DNA from: Gammaproteobacteria bacterium
GTDB lineage: Bacteria > Pseudomonadota > Gammaproteobacteria > GCA-001735895
Direction of reading: 5' to 3'
Assembly: GCA_029862125.1 (NCBI GenBank)
Contig: JAOTXY010000016.1
Location: 1 to 55,109, forward strand
Length of the DNA stretch: 55,109 nt
Shown one piece after another: positions 45,177-54,146 of the stretch. The stretch's first letter is position 1. Every line of letters starts with the position of its first letter. Made by a program: the position numbers and the translations under genes. The notes under the pieces are model-generated. The model was not told where the DNA came from. It made no database searches and was given only the letters and a program-made list of their open reading frames with translations.

Positions 45177-45507
45177 AGACCTCGTCCGTGCGCGCCGCCA
45201 TGATTAAATCGTTTCGATGCAGGCCCTTGATCTTGTGGCTCCACCAGGTCACGGTCACCTTGCCCCATTCGGTTAATATCGCGGGATGATGATCTTCGGC
45301 CTCGGCGATCTCTCCAACTCGATTCGAGAATGCCATCGCCTGCTCAAAATTCCTGAACGCAAACTCGCGTGACAGTTGCATCACGCCGTCGACGACAAGA
45401 ATGCTCCAATCGGGAATATTCGGCATTAGCGTTTTGAGGTCCTCGTCGCTGATTTTAGGTGCATCTGCACGACAGGCTTCACAGTTTTGTTTGCTTAGAT
45501 CAAACAT
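45166..45507 (-). CDS. phhB: Pterin-4a-carbinolamine dehydratase
   Basis: 113 residues from ATG 45507, which has a GGAGAGGAGAG site directly upstream; the frame starts 5 codons earlier at GTG. Conserved [30 protein letters not shown] holds the catalytic histidines (shown as separate segments EDHHPAI and WWSHKIKGL). It recycles 4a-hydroxytetrahydrobiopterin, classically for phenylalanine hydroxylase, and also occurs without one as a stand-alone protein. No phhA lies in the window. Confidence 0.9.
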   Translation of the reverse strand: MFDLSKQNCEACRADAPKISDEDLKTLMPNIPDWSILVVDGVMQLSREFAFRNFEQAMAFSNRVGEIAEAEDHHPAILTEWGKVTVTWWSHKIKGLHRNDLIMAARTDEVYAD

Positions 45508-45543
45508 CTCTCCTCTCCTCACAAATTTCAGGTTATTATTGGA

Positions 45544-45561
45544 GTTGAATAAAAATTCAAC
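45544..45561. other. Perfect AT-rich hairpin upstream of the DUF748 gene
   Basis: GTTGAAT-AAAA-ATTCAAC stem-loop, followed downstream by a run of T on the plus strand. A second hairpin, CGGCT-GGTTT-AGCCG (45598-45612), follows. It could be a terminator or operator in the divergent region between phhB and the DUF748 gene. Confidence 0.35.
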
Positions 45562-45712
45562 AAGTAAACTTTTTTAATCTTAATTAAACTAATTCCTCGG
45601 CTGGTTTAGCCGCGGTGATTGTAAGGGATATCGGGTCCACACACCGCTCGTCAGCATTAATATTAATAGAATATGTGTATCGGAGTCCGTTTTTTAGCGT
45701 GATTTACTGTAA

Positions 45713-47731
45713 ATGAATCGTACATTGAAAAATTTCGTTATCTGGCCATTAGTGGTGATATTTCTGCTATTGGTGATTCTGAGGCTTGTTCTCGCACCCA
45801 TAGCCAAGGTCAGCATTAACAATTGGTTCGAACAACAAGGAGTCGAATCCGGCATCGAGGATATCAGCTTTGACCTCAGTAACGGGAGCCTGACCGTGAC
45901 AAACCTGACCGCCAATACCAACGGATCCCAGGTACTGGCACTGGAGCAGGCAAGCCTGGGCTGGTCCTGGTCGGCCCTGCTCGAAAGCCAGGTAAAAATC
46001 AACTCCATTGACATCGCCGGGCTGACGTTTGATGTCGAGAGAGGCCCGGGTGAACGCCTGGTCATCGCCGGAATCGATCTCGATAAGCTCTCCGCACCGG
46101 ATGAACAGGCAACAGTCGACCAAACGGATAGTGAGCCGGTGGAGTGGTCGATTGTGCTGCAGCAGCTGAAAATGAACAATTTCAGACTTTGTTACCTTGC
46201 GCTACCGCAACATGACTACTGCAATGAATTTGAGTCGCTCAGCTGGGACGGGAATATCGACCTGGACCTGGCCAGGCTTTCCGGACCCGCACTGCCGCTT
46301 AGTGTCGCCGGCGACTTCAGACTGTCAAATCTGAGGATTCACAACAACCAGCTTGAACGCAAATTGCTTGGCCTGGGCGAGTTTTCGATGCAGCAGATAG
46401 ATGTCGAAACGACGGACAATATTTCGATCGGATCGATTGTGCTGGAAACACTGACAGTCTTCGAGCGGGCTGCAGAATCCGGACAGACACAAATTACCCG
46501 CCTCGAAAAAATTGCGATCGAGCAACTCAAGCTAACGCAAATGTCGCACCTGGACATCGCCGAGGTCAATTTGCAAGACCACGAGGCCATACTCGTTAAC
46601 TTGTCGACTAAAAAGCTCGAAATCGATGAGTGGCTTGCAGCCTTTGCCACCGATACCACAGAAAATGAGACGGCGGCTACATCCGAAAAATCGACGCCAT
46701 TCAGTTTTGCGATCGCCAGGCTCAGCTACCTGACGGATAAGTCGCTAGAGTACCAGGACCTGAGTTTAGAGAAACCATTTGCAGCCAACCTTAATTCAAT
46801 CAAATTGACGATCGAAAACCTGGATAGCCGGAACCCCGAACAGGAAAGTCCTCTGCAATACTCAGCAAAATACGCCGAGCACGGTTTGATCAACATCGAT
46901 GGCAACATAACACCACTCGATAAAAAACAATCGTTTGATCTGAGCGGCAGAATTGAAGGTCTGGACCTGCGCGATCTGTCACCATTTACGGCGAGTACCA
47001 TCGGTCACAACATCAAAAGCGGGCAACTGGACGCTGACCTGAAGCTTAAGGCGGATAACAATGTCCTCACCAGTGAGATAGACCTGATCCTGCACCAGTT
47101 CAATCTTAAAGCGCTAAGTGCGGCTGACCAGGAAAAGATTGACGCCAGTTTTGGTTTCCCACTCAATACCAGCCTTTCGCTGCTAAAGGACCGGGATAAC
47201 AGGATCGAGCTTAATATTCCGATCACCGGGGATTTGCAGAACCCCGATTTCGATCCCAGCGATGCAATAACCAAGGCCACATCGAGCGCGATTACTGCCG
47301 CGGTTCTCAATTACTACACGCCGTTTGGACTGATAACCGTGGTTGATGGCCTGTTCAGTCTCGCGACAGCACTCAAGTTTGAACCCGTCGAATTCGCCAG
47401 TGGCGCAAGCGATATCACCCAGGTCGATAACGCCAGCCTCGATAAAATCATAGCCTTGATGCAGGACCGCCCGGGGATTGTTGTGACCCTGTGTGCCTTT
47501 ACCAATAGCACCGATCGCGTGCTGTTGGTGCCGGAGACAGCAGAAATTGCAGCAGACGATCTCAAACTTGAAGATGAGCAAGTAGCAAAGTTAACCGAGC
47601 TCGGAGAAACACGCGCAGCAGCGGTTAAAGACTTGCTGGTAAAAGCCCAAATCGATGCCGCAAGATTAGTGCTGTGTGCATCCGAGCACGTCGAGGGCGA
47701 AGGCCTGGCCGGTGTCGAAATCAGTATCTAG
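45713..47731 (+). CDS. DUF748/AsmA-like envelope protein
   Basis: 672 residues. One N-terminal membrane helix (FVIWPLVVIFLLLVILRLVL) is followed by a long periplasmic beta-rich region. It contains LNINNWFEQQG-like and DISFDLSNGSLTVTNLT segments typical of the DUF748 family, related to AsmA-like proteins that bridge the envelope. The C-terminus (RPGIVVTLCAFTNSTDRVLL) resembles an OmpA-like or DUF748 end domain. It is shorter than many relatives (900 or more). A role in lipid transport or envelope integrity is a family-level inference. Confidence 0.8.
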   Translation: MNRTLKNFVIWPLVVIFLLLVILRLVLAPIAKVSINNWFEQQGVESGIEDISFDLSNGSLTVTNLTANTNGSQVLALEQASLGWSWSALLESQVKINSIDIAGLTFDVERGPGERLVIAGIDLDKLSAPDEQATVDQTDSEPVEWSIVLQQLKMNNFRLCYLALPQHDYCNEFESLSWDGNIDLDLARLSGPALPLSVAGDFRLSNLRIHNNQLERKLLGLGEFSMQQIDVETTDNISIGSIVLETLTVFERAAESGQTQITRLEKIAIEQLKLTQMSHLDIAEVNLQDHEAILVNLSTKKLEIDEWLAAFATDTTENETAATSEKSTPFSFAIARLSYLTDKSLEYQDLSLEKPFAANLNSIKLTIENLDSRNPEQESPLQYSAKYAEHGLINIDGNITPLDKKQSFDLSGRIEGLDLRDLSPFTASTIGHNIKSGQLDADLKLKADNNVLTSEIDLILHQFNLKALSAADQEKIDASFGFPLNTSLSLLKDRDNRIELNIPITGDLQNPDFDPSDAITKATSSAITAAVLNYYTPFGLITVVDGLFSLATALKFEPVEFASGASDITQVDNASLDKIIALMQDRPGIVVTLCAFTNSTDRVLLVPETAEIAADDLKLEDEQVAKLTELGETRAAAVKDLLVKAQIDAARLVLCASEHVEGEGLAGVEISI

Positions 47732-47898
47732 TAGCGGATAATTTCAACCAGCCAACAGGATACCCGGTCGATCCCCTCTAATGTAATCCTCGATGCCAGG
47801 TTTCTAAAAAACTGGACCCATGACTTTCCGAACCACGAAGTTTACCCCAGGCCGTTCGTGTTACCATACCTGGTCAACATACGCACGAGGAGAGACCC

Positions 47899-48225
47899 AT
47901 GAGCGCTTACCTGATTGCCAATGTCAAAGTAAACGACGATTCCTGGATTCCAGAATATGCACAAAAGGTACATGACATTGTGCACAAGCATGGTGGTAAG
48001 TACCTGTCGCGCAGCGGCAATTTAACCCCGATAGAAGGCGAACTGCCCGATGTTACCGTTATTGCCCTGATCGAGTTCCCGACAGTAGAGGCGTGCAAGG
48101 CCTTTGTAAACGACCCGGATTACGCACCATTTGCGCAGGCACGTCAGGCCGGAACCGAAAGCAATTTTTACGTTATCGACGATACCGACCTTGCACAGGG
48201 CGTGCCCTACCTGCCCCCGGGCTAA
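47899..48225 (+). CDS. DUF1330 family small protein (dimeric alpha+beta barrel)
   Basis: 108 residues. AYLIANVKVNDDSWIPEYAQ and GGKYLSRSGN are typical DUF1330 segments, ending IEFPTVEACKAFVNDPDYAPFAQAR. Dimeric ferredoxin-like fold. No catalytic function is established for the family. ATG preceded by GAGGAGA. Stand-alone, convergent with the YegP-type gene. Confidence 0.85.
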   Translation: MSAYLIANVKVNDDSWIPEYAQKVHDIVHKHGGKYLSRSGNLTPIEGELPDVTVIALIEFPTVEACKAFVNDPDYAPFAQARQAGTESNFYVIDDTDLAQGVPYLPPG

Positions 48226-48267
48226 ACCTGCCCCGGGGTTGGGTATTGTTCACTAGTTAATGACGAG

Positions 48268-48597
48268 CTAGGCTTCTACAACCTTGGCGTCGGGCGCATT
48301 CTTCTGCACCGACGCGATACCGTTGTCACGGCCGGAAGCGCTGCTATAGGACTGGCTGGTGCCGATTACCTGCTTATTCGCGGCTTTAAGATTGAACCTG
48401 AATTTTCCGGAAGCGGTTTCCTTTTTTTCGAAGTTTGCCGCGTCGGCCGAATTTTTACGCACCGACTCAATACCATTCGCACATCCCGCCTTGGCACTAT
48501 ATCCCTCGCTGGAGAGAATAATTTCGCCATTTCCCGCTTTCAGACGAAAGCGATGTTCACCCGATTTATCTCTATAAACTTCAAATTTCCCAGCCAT
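48268..48597 (-). CDS. YegP-type protein with two DUF1508 repeats
   Basis: 109 residues made of two copies of the DUF1508 unit: residues about 1-50 (GKFEVYRDKSGEHRFRLKA...GIESVRKN) and about 55-105 (GKFRFNLKAANKQVIGTSQSY...GIASVQKN). The family is small, cytoplasmic and of unknown function. Start ATG at 48597 follows GGGAGATGAC. Confidence 0.88.
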   Translation of the reverse strand: MAGKFEVYRDKSGEHRFRLKAGNGEIILSSEGYSAKAGCANGIESVRKNSADAANFEKKETASGKFRFNLKAANKQVIGTSQSYSSASGRDNGIASVQKNAPDAKVVEA

Positions 48598-48736
48598 GTC
48601 ATCTCCCTGGATTGTTAGTTGTTTGGGGCCGCTATAGTCTCTAATTGCAACTAATTTTACAAGTGTTCACGGGGGCTTCCAAATCAGCTGAAAAAGACGT
48701 AAATTCCGAGAACTTATTGGAATGTGGGTAATAAGC

Positions 48737-49657
48737 ATGCGATGGCGTGGCCGAAGGCAGAGTAGCAATGTCGTAGACAAGCGCGGATCGCGTATGCCCC
48801 GGATGGCGCGTCTTGGTGCCGGCGGTGGCGGTATCATGCGCCTGCTGCCGCTCGTGTTTCGAGTTCTGGGTTTCAAAGGGACGCTGATCGCAATCGTTTT
48901 AGTGGTTGGATACAGCTATTTCAGTGGTGATTTGCAGCGTTTTCTGGGTGACGGCGGAATGGCGAGCAGCCAACCCGGTTCGACCAACCAGCCGGTAAAA
49001 CAAAGCGAGGCAGAAAAACAACTGGTCGAGTTCGTATCCACGGTACTTGCCGATACCGAGGACAGCTGGAACGAATTATTCAGGCAGGCAGGCCAAAGTT
49101 ACCGCGAACCACGGCTGGTTTTATTTCGCGAGGCGGTCGCGACCGCTTGTGGTACCGGTTCGGCACAAATCGGGCCTTTTTATTGCCCGGCCGATCAAAA
49201 GGTTTATCTCGATCTCAGTTTTTTTGACGAACTTCAAAGACGGCATGGGGCGCCCGGGGATTTTGCACAGGCCTACGTCATCGCGCACGAGATCGGCCAT
49301 CACGTGCAAACCCTGGCCGGTATCTCGGCAAAGGTTCATAAGGCTAAACAATCTTTAAGCCAGGTAGAGGCTAACCGGCTATCGGTCAAACAGGAACTGC
49401 AGGCCGATTGCTATGCGGGAATCTGGGCACATGACGCCAGGCGTTCACGGCAGGTCCTGGAAGCGGGTGACATCGAGGAAGGTCTGGCCGCGGCCAGTGC
49501 AATCGGTGACGACCGCCTGCAGAAGCAGGCACGGGGTTATGTTACGCCGGACTCCTTCACCCACGGCAGTTCCGAACAACGCGTGGCCTGGTTTAAAAAG
49601 GGTTTGTCAGAAGGCACATTAAAGGCCTGCGACACTTTCGCCGCAGGTGCACTTTAA
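48737..49657 (+). CDS. YpfJ-type neutral zinc metallopeptidase
   Basis: 306 residues from ATG 48737; the frame begins 5 codons earlier. A short basic N-terminus and one membrane helix (TLIAIVLVVGYSYF) precede a conserved body with GSAQIGPFYCPADQKVYLDLSFF (given in part: GPFYCPADQKVY). The zinc motif AHEIGHHVQTL is an HExxH. The C-terminal QADCYAGIWAHDAR, with its Glu/Asp, supplies the third ligand region. Predicted membrane-anchored protease facing the periplasm. Substrate is unknown. Confidence 0.88.
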   Translation: MRWRGRRQSSNVVDKRGSRMPRMARLGAGGGGIMRLLPLVFRVLGFKGTLIAIVLVVGYSYFSGDLQRFLGDGGMASSQPGSTNQPVKQSEAEKQLVEFVSTVLADTEDSWNELFRQAGQSYREPRLVLFREAVATACGTGSAQIGPFYCPADQKVYLDLSFFDELQRRHGAPGDFAQAYVIAHEIGHHVQTLAGISAKVHKAKQSLSQVEANRLSVKQELQADCYAGIWAHDARRSRQVLEAGDIEEGLAAASAIGDDRLQKQARGYVTPDSFTHGSSEQRVAWFKKGLSEGTLKACDTFAAGAL

Positions 49658-49691
49658 ATATTCGATACTGCAAGCCCGAGTTGCCTTGTCG

Positions 49692-50552
49692 CTAGAGTCC
49701 GTGCGTGCCCGAGTAACCGCTGCGGCAGGGCGATGTCCAGTCGTTTAACGATCCATCAGCCGGTTTATAAATCTCGACCTTGAGCGGGAAACAGGGTGTG
49801 CTGTCGTCGGAATGACTGCTACCGCAGTCTCCACCGGGGCAGGTAGACAAGGCACCGAGCAAATCGATTTCGGCAAAAAACTCGATGAAATCACCCGGAC
49901 GCACCGGGCTCGCCTTCATGAAATATTGATGGGTATCGCGCTTGAACCCGGTGCACATGAATACGTTCATGACGTCATGCACGTGCAACTCGGCCTCACC
50001 GGGCGGCAGGTTTCTCCCCGCGACCAGCGCACGCGTCAGGTTTGAATGGCAGCAATGATGGTAATCGACACCCTTTAGCATGTAATTAGTGTACGGATCG
50101 CAGCGCGTGCCGATGACGTCATGCACACCGCCGCCATCCTCATCCCAGCCGTACCAGTCCAGGGTATCGTGGGTAATCGTCGCCATCGGCCGCAGCCCCG
50201 GCAGCGTGCTCCACAGGCGATCGCCGGTGCTGACATGGGTGGCGTGCAATTGTCGGGTCTTGCCACTGAAAAAGCGCTCGGATAGATCGTGCGCATTCCA
50301 CAGGTTCAGATCACCCACCTGCGGACCCTCGACACTGACAATACGAAAAAACGAACCAGCCGCAACCTCGAAGGTCGCGCCATCGCGCGGCGGTACCGTA
50401 ATCTCGTCAACCTTGTTCATACCCTCTCGCACCTGCTGGTACAGGGCAAGATTAGACGGTGGTAGCTGATCAACTTCGTAGCAAACAATTGGTATTGCCG
50501 CGCGACGACTGGCCGCATCTGCAGGTGATCTATTGGAATTTTCTTCGGACAT
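49692..50552 (-). CDS. DUF1989 (urea-carboxylase-associated-like) protein
   Basis: 286 residues from ATG 50552; the frame extends 32 codons upstream into the next gene without conserved residues. Conserved segments are FRIVSVEGPQVGDLNLWNAHDLSE, RCDPYTNYML, CHSNLTRAL, and HVHDVMNVFM, and a Cys-rich CPGGDCGS near the C-terminus. Family members are found with urea carboxylase and as stand-alone proteins of unknown function. No urea carboxylase genes are nearby. Confidence 0.82.
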   Translation of the reverse strand: MSEENSNRSPADAASRRAAIPIVCYEVDQLPPSNLALYQQVREGMNKVDEITVPPRDGATFEVAAGSFFRIVSVEGPQVGDLNLWNAHDLSERFFSGKTRQLHATHVSTGDRLWSTLPGLRPMATITHDTLDWYGWDEDGGGVHDVIGTRCDPYTNYMLKGVDYHHCCHSNLTRALVAGRNLPPGEAELHVHDVMNVFMCTGFKRDTHQYFMKASPVRPGDFIEFFAEIDLLGALSTCPGGDCGSSHSDDSTPCFPLKVEIYKPADGSLNDWTSPCRSGYSGTHGL

Positions 50553-50604
50553 GTCGAGGCTCGCTGTCAGATTCGAATTAAAGCTTATCTTACTGTATCC
50601 CGGC

Positions 50605-52470
50605 TCAATCCTGCAGCAGGCGATTGGCGACGCCGTTAGCCAGGGCAAGACGACACTGGTCGGGAGTTAACTTCTGGCTCTCGGGACGGGTGCGTCCCTG
50701 CATCAGGTTGGCGACGCCCTCGACGTGTTCGCCGCTGTTGGCAATCACGTGGAAAAGCTCGTGCGCGAGCGCGACACCGGGGTCATCGACACCCAGCATC
50801 AGCCACACGCTCGGCGCAAGCCAGGGCCGCATACGCGTATTACCCAGGCCAAAAGCCTCGCCATCAAACGCGGCCTGCATGCGGGTATCGCGCGCGAATA
50901 CTACTGTCGCGTTCGCAGTGCCGGCAGCTTTGAGCAGCGTGCGCGCGCTACCGGTGGACAGGTCGCGCAGGTAATCTTCAGCCTCGATGGCATGTATCGA
51001 CACCTCGCCGGCGATGATCGAACACTGTGCGAGTATCTCGTAAGCCTGCTGCACGGCCTGCTCGACCCGTTGATGCGTCCAGCGTGAATCGAGCACCAGT
51101 ATGTCAATCGGCAAGCGGAATCCGTTATCGATTCGCGGCGGCACCAGGTCGAGACCGGGAAGCGGCTGTTTAATCACCCCGGCGCCGGCGAGCGGATCGG
51201 CAATATAACCGCTGCTAACCCAGTCGCGAGCACCCGGGCTGCTGTTGCCGTAGCGATTACGGAGTTCACCGGCGATGTCGGCCGCATCCCATTGTGGACG
51301 CGCCATTTTGAGCCGGGCAGCAAGCGCGGTTACCCTGGATACGGCATAGCTCGAACCCGAAACCCGGGTCTCGGAACCGGAATAGTCGAGTGCCGTCACC
51401 CGCTCCGCCGGCACCAGGTAATCGACCGAGACCCTGCCCCAGTTGGTACGCTCGGCGGGTTGCACGAAGTCGTCCGCCGAGGTCACCACGATTACGTTGG
51501 CAAGATCGAGCGCCGCCGGGTATACCGGTCGTTCATCGATGTCTCGCCCGTCGTTACCGGCCGAGACAATAAACAGCATTTGCGAATGAGCACTCGCGGC
51601 ACGCTCGAAACTGCCCCAGTCTTCCAGCCGGTTGCTGCCGAGCGGCATACCGAGAATAGTCACCTGGTTGTCCGCGGCGTGCTCGACCAAGGCCATCATG
51701 CGCGACATATCAGGCCTCGGATAGCGATAGGGGACCAGTTCGACAGTCGGGGCCTCGCGCAATAACAGCGATGCGGTGCGGGTGCCATGACGCTGCAGGA
51801 AGAATCCTGAATTGACCGGGTGGGCGTCATAGGGCAGGTCGTCCATGTCCCAGAAATCGTAGCCGACCAGTTGCCCGTCGCTGTCCCTGGCGAGGCGGTG
51901 GTTGATTTCGGGTAAGCGATAGTTAACGCCTGAATCCACCATGCCGACACGGATTGGCGTGTTCTCACCGGGATGTTTTAACGGTTTTGCGGGGTTCCGT
52001 TCGATAAATTCCAGAGGCGGGTTTAACCAGTCGGGATCTCCTTTTGGCTCAAGCTCCGTATCCAGCGTTACGATATTGATCGCCTGTCCCTGCGCGGTAT
52101 AGTTAATCTTGCGCGCGACCTGCAGGCTGCAATCGGCACTTAGCGACAGAAGTACCAGGGGGTCACCAAACTCGCCGAATAGTGAACTGACAAAACGGGA
52201 CGGCTGGCCCGCGCGTTCGATGACATCCAGTTCCACGAGGCCCTTGTCAGCAACCTCGAAGCGATACCGGGTGCCAACTACCATTTCACGAAACCTGATT
52301 TTGGATTTAACAATAGCCCCGGTTGTAAATCCCGGTGCGGGTTCGGCAGTGACTTCCCAATCCTGGCAGGTCGTCGTTGCGAACTCCAACAAACGCCGGG
52401 CCTGCCATTCGTTTGCCATTGCGGTGTTGGAGATCAACAACAACCCGATAAAAATAAACTGGAACTTCAT
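50605..52470 (-). CDS. Exported subtilase (S8) with C-terminal HExxH motif
   Basis: 621 residues from ATG 52470. A signal peptide (FQFIFIGLLLISNTAMA) is followed by an N-terminal region (20-170), then an S8 domain. Its triad is Asp in GMVDSGVN (D179), His in QRHGTRTAS (H228) and Ser in SGSSYAVSR (S374), with oxyanion Asn in AGNDG (N306). The remaining 220 residues are not S8 and contain AHELFHVIANSGEH (HExxH at 570-574 with a further His), resembling a zinc-metallopeptidase site. The long ORF starts 16 codons upstream without support. Overlaps the DUF1989 region only outside its coding start. Confidence 0.82.
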   Translation of the reverse strand: MKFQFIFIGLLLISNTAMANEWQARRLLEFATTTCQDWEVTAEPAPGFTTGAIVKSKIRFREMVVGTRYRFEVADKGLVELDVIERAGQPSRFVSSLFGEFGDPLVLLSLSADCSLQVARKINYTAQGQAINIVTLDTELEPKGDPDWLNPPLEFIERNPAKPLKHPGENTPIRVGMVDSGVNYRLPEINHRLARDSDGQLVGYDFWDMDDLPYDAHPVNSGFFLQRHGTRTASLLLREAPTVELVPYRYPRPDMSRMMALVEHAADNQVTILGMPLGSNRLEDWGSFERAASAHSQMLFIVSAGNDGRDIDERPVYPAALDLANVIVVTSADDFVQPAERTNWGRVSVDYLVPAERVTALDYSGSETRVSGSSYAVSRVTALAARLKMARPQWDAADIAGELRNRYGNSSPGARDWVSSGYIADPLAGAGVIKQPLPGLDLVPPRIDNGFRLPIDILVLDSRWTHQRVEQAVQQAYEILAQCSIIAGEVSIHAIEAEDYLRDLSTGSARTLLKAAGTANATVVFARDTRMQAAFDGEAFGLGNTRMRPWLAPSVWLMLGVDDPGVALAHELFHVIANSGEHVEGVANLMQGRTRPESQKLTPDQCRLALANGVANRLLQD

Positions 52471-52538
52471 CGATATATTTTGCGTGAGTAACACACGTCT
52501 AGTCCAATAAAACAGCACATCGGGTAGAATCCCGGGCC

Positions 52539-53129
52539 ATGATTGCTTTTTGCCTTGCGGTACTGCTGTTACTGGTCACGCCGGGACCCGGAGTGTTGTC
52601 GACGGCCGGAGTCGGTGCCGCATTTGGATTTAACGCCGGTCTGCGATATGTCACCGGTCTTTGTATCGGCACCAACCTGGTGGCGTTGTTCGTGGTTTCC
52701 GGGCTGGCGGCGATTATCCTCGCCACCCCCTGGGCCAGGAACACGTTGCTGGTAGCCTCGGCTTGTTACCTGCTGTATCTCGCCGCGCGCATCGCCTTTG
52801 CCGGTAAAAAAATTGCGTTCATAAGCGCTGACGAAAAACCCGGCATTCGTGCCGGCCTGCTGCTGCAATTGATCAATCCAAAAGCCTACGCCGTCAACAT
52901 GACCTGGTTTAGCGGCTTCGTATTGTTCCCGGGTTCGCTGGTCACCGAAACGCTGGTTAAATTCCTGGTGATCAACCTGATCTGGATTCCCATTCACCTG
53001 TTATGGCTTTTCGCCGGCAATATCGTCAACCAACTCGACCTGCGCCCGCAGACCCATTTTCTGATCAATTGCGCGATGGCCCTGGCGATGGTGGTCGTGG
53101 TTGGACTGGCAATATTTTCGCTGGCCTGA
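52539..53129 (+). CDS. LysE/RhtB-family amino-acid exporter
   Basis: 196 residues with about six membrane helices. The N-terminal LLLLVTPGPGVLSTAGVGAAFGFNAGLRY contains the family signature (TPGP and the following Gly-rich helix, given as LVTPGPGVLSTAG). LYLAARIAF and INPKAYAVNMTWFSGF are the other conserved parts. Exports amino acids or derivatives; the substrate is not predictable. It diverges from the peptidase gene with a 68 nt gap. Confidence 0.88.
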   Translation: MIAFCLAVLLLLVTPGPGVLSTAGVGAAFGFNAGLRYVTGLCIGTNLVALFVVSGLAAIILATPWARNTLLVASACYLLYLAARIAFAGKKIAFISADEKPGIRAGLLLQLINPKAYAVNMTWFSGFVLFPGSLVTETLVKFLVINLIWIPIHLLWLFAGNIVNQLDLRPQTHFLINCAMALAMVVVVGLAIFSLA

Positions 53130-54059
53130 TTATTTCTCGTCGACGAGAAAGCGATAGCGACTGGACCATTGCTGGACCTGCCCCGGGGCCAGGTTAATAC
53201 GGATAAACGGTTCAGGACAGGCTGCGCGCTCGACCGCCCAGAACACCATGCGCGTGATCGGCGCGTCGCCGCGGAACTCGACCGCGGCGCCGGTTTTATT
53301 GTTACGCACCAGCGCGGCATTGTAATCACCGGGATCGACACCCTCGAACACCGGAATCCACAGTGATTTCTGCCGCAGCGGTTCATCCACCTCGATTGCG
53401 TTGGCACGAAACCAGGCCAGGTTGCTTATCGATAACGGCTCCCGCGTCGAAAACGGAAACTCGACCCGGTAATCGGGGCCATAGGGCACATCGTCGATGA
53501 GCGTGAAATTATGGTTGTAGTGATTGATGTCGATGGTTTTGCTGCCCGCGTTCTCGAGACGATGCTCGATGGCAAACTTGGGCTGGCCGGGTACCAGGCG
53601 AATGGTTTTACGGTAGCGATAGGCCCAACCGCGTTCACCCTCGAGGTCGTGCTCAAAACTCACCCAGTCGGGGCCATGTTCGATATCCCATTCGCCCGCG
53701 CGAATAACCCGGTAATCGCCGTGAAACAGGTACTCATCCGAGTCACCTTTTGCCAACAGCCCGACGCCAATCTTGACAAAAGACTCTCCCGCCTCGGCCT
53801 CGGCAAATCCCATCGGGTTGAACATCGCATATTCCTCGGCGGGGCCGCTGACCGAGTCATGACCCGTTGGATTATGTTCGACGTTCAGGGGAGCGTAGAA
53901 ACGGTGGTCGGCATATTCGACGCGCTCGATGATTCCCGACCAGTCGAAGCGGGTACCACGATAAAAGCCATGCGCGGCATCGGGCAGGTAAATCGAAACC
54001 TGGATAAAATCGTTATCCAGTTCGACTTTCGGATAATCCATGGCGGCGAAAACGTACAT
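53130..54059 (-). CDS. Aldose-1-epimerase-like (galactose mutarotase fold) protein
   Basis: 309 residues, all-beta, with AAHGFYRGTRFDWSG, HNPTGHDSVSGPAEEYAMFNPMGF (GHDSVSGPAEEY is the conserved core) and DINHYNHNFTLIDD. The pattern resembles mutarotase-fold proteins that handle sugars. Active-site His residues may be in NHYNHNF and the Glu in AEEY. ATG 54059 has GGAGG 12 nt upstream; a second ATG is at 54041. It follows the GH1 gene on the same strand, suggesting a sugar-use unit. Confidence 0.65.
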   Translation of the reverse strand: MYVFAAMDYPKVELDNDFIQVSIYLPDAAHGFYRGTRFDWSGIIERVEYADHRFYAPLNVEHNPTGHDSVSGPAEEYAMFNPMGFAEAEAGESFVKIGVGLLAKGDSDEYLFHGDYRVIRAGEWDIEHGPDWVSFEHDLEGERGWAYRYRKTIRLVPGQPKFAIEHRLENAGSKTIDINHYNHNFTLIDDVPYGPDYRVEFPFSTREPLSISNLAWFRANAIEVDEPLRQKSLWIPVFEGVDPGDYNAALVRNNKTGAAVEFRGDAPITRMVFWAVERAACPEPFIRINLAPGQVQQWSSRYRFLVDEK

Positions 54060-54146
54060 GCTTTATGTCAGCCTCCAGGTAGCAATAATCAATCTCTTCA
54101 TGAAAACAGTCGCAGGAATTCAGCTACCATCACGGGTCGAATTCGC

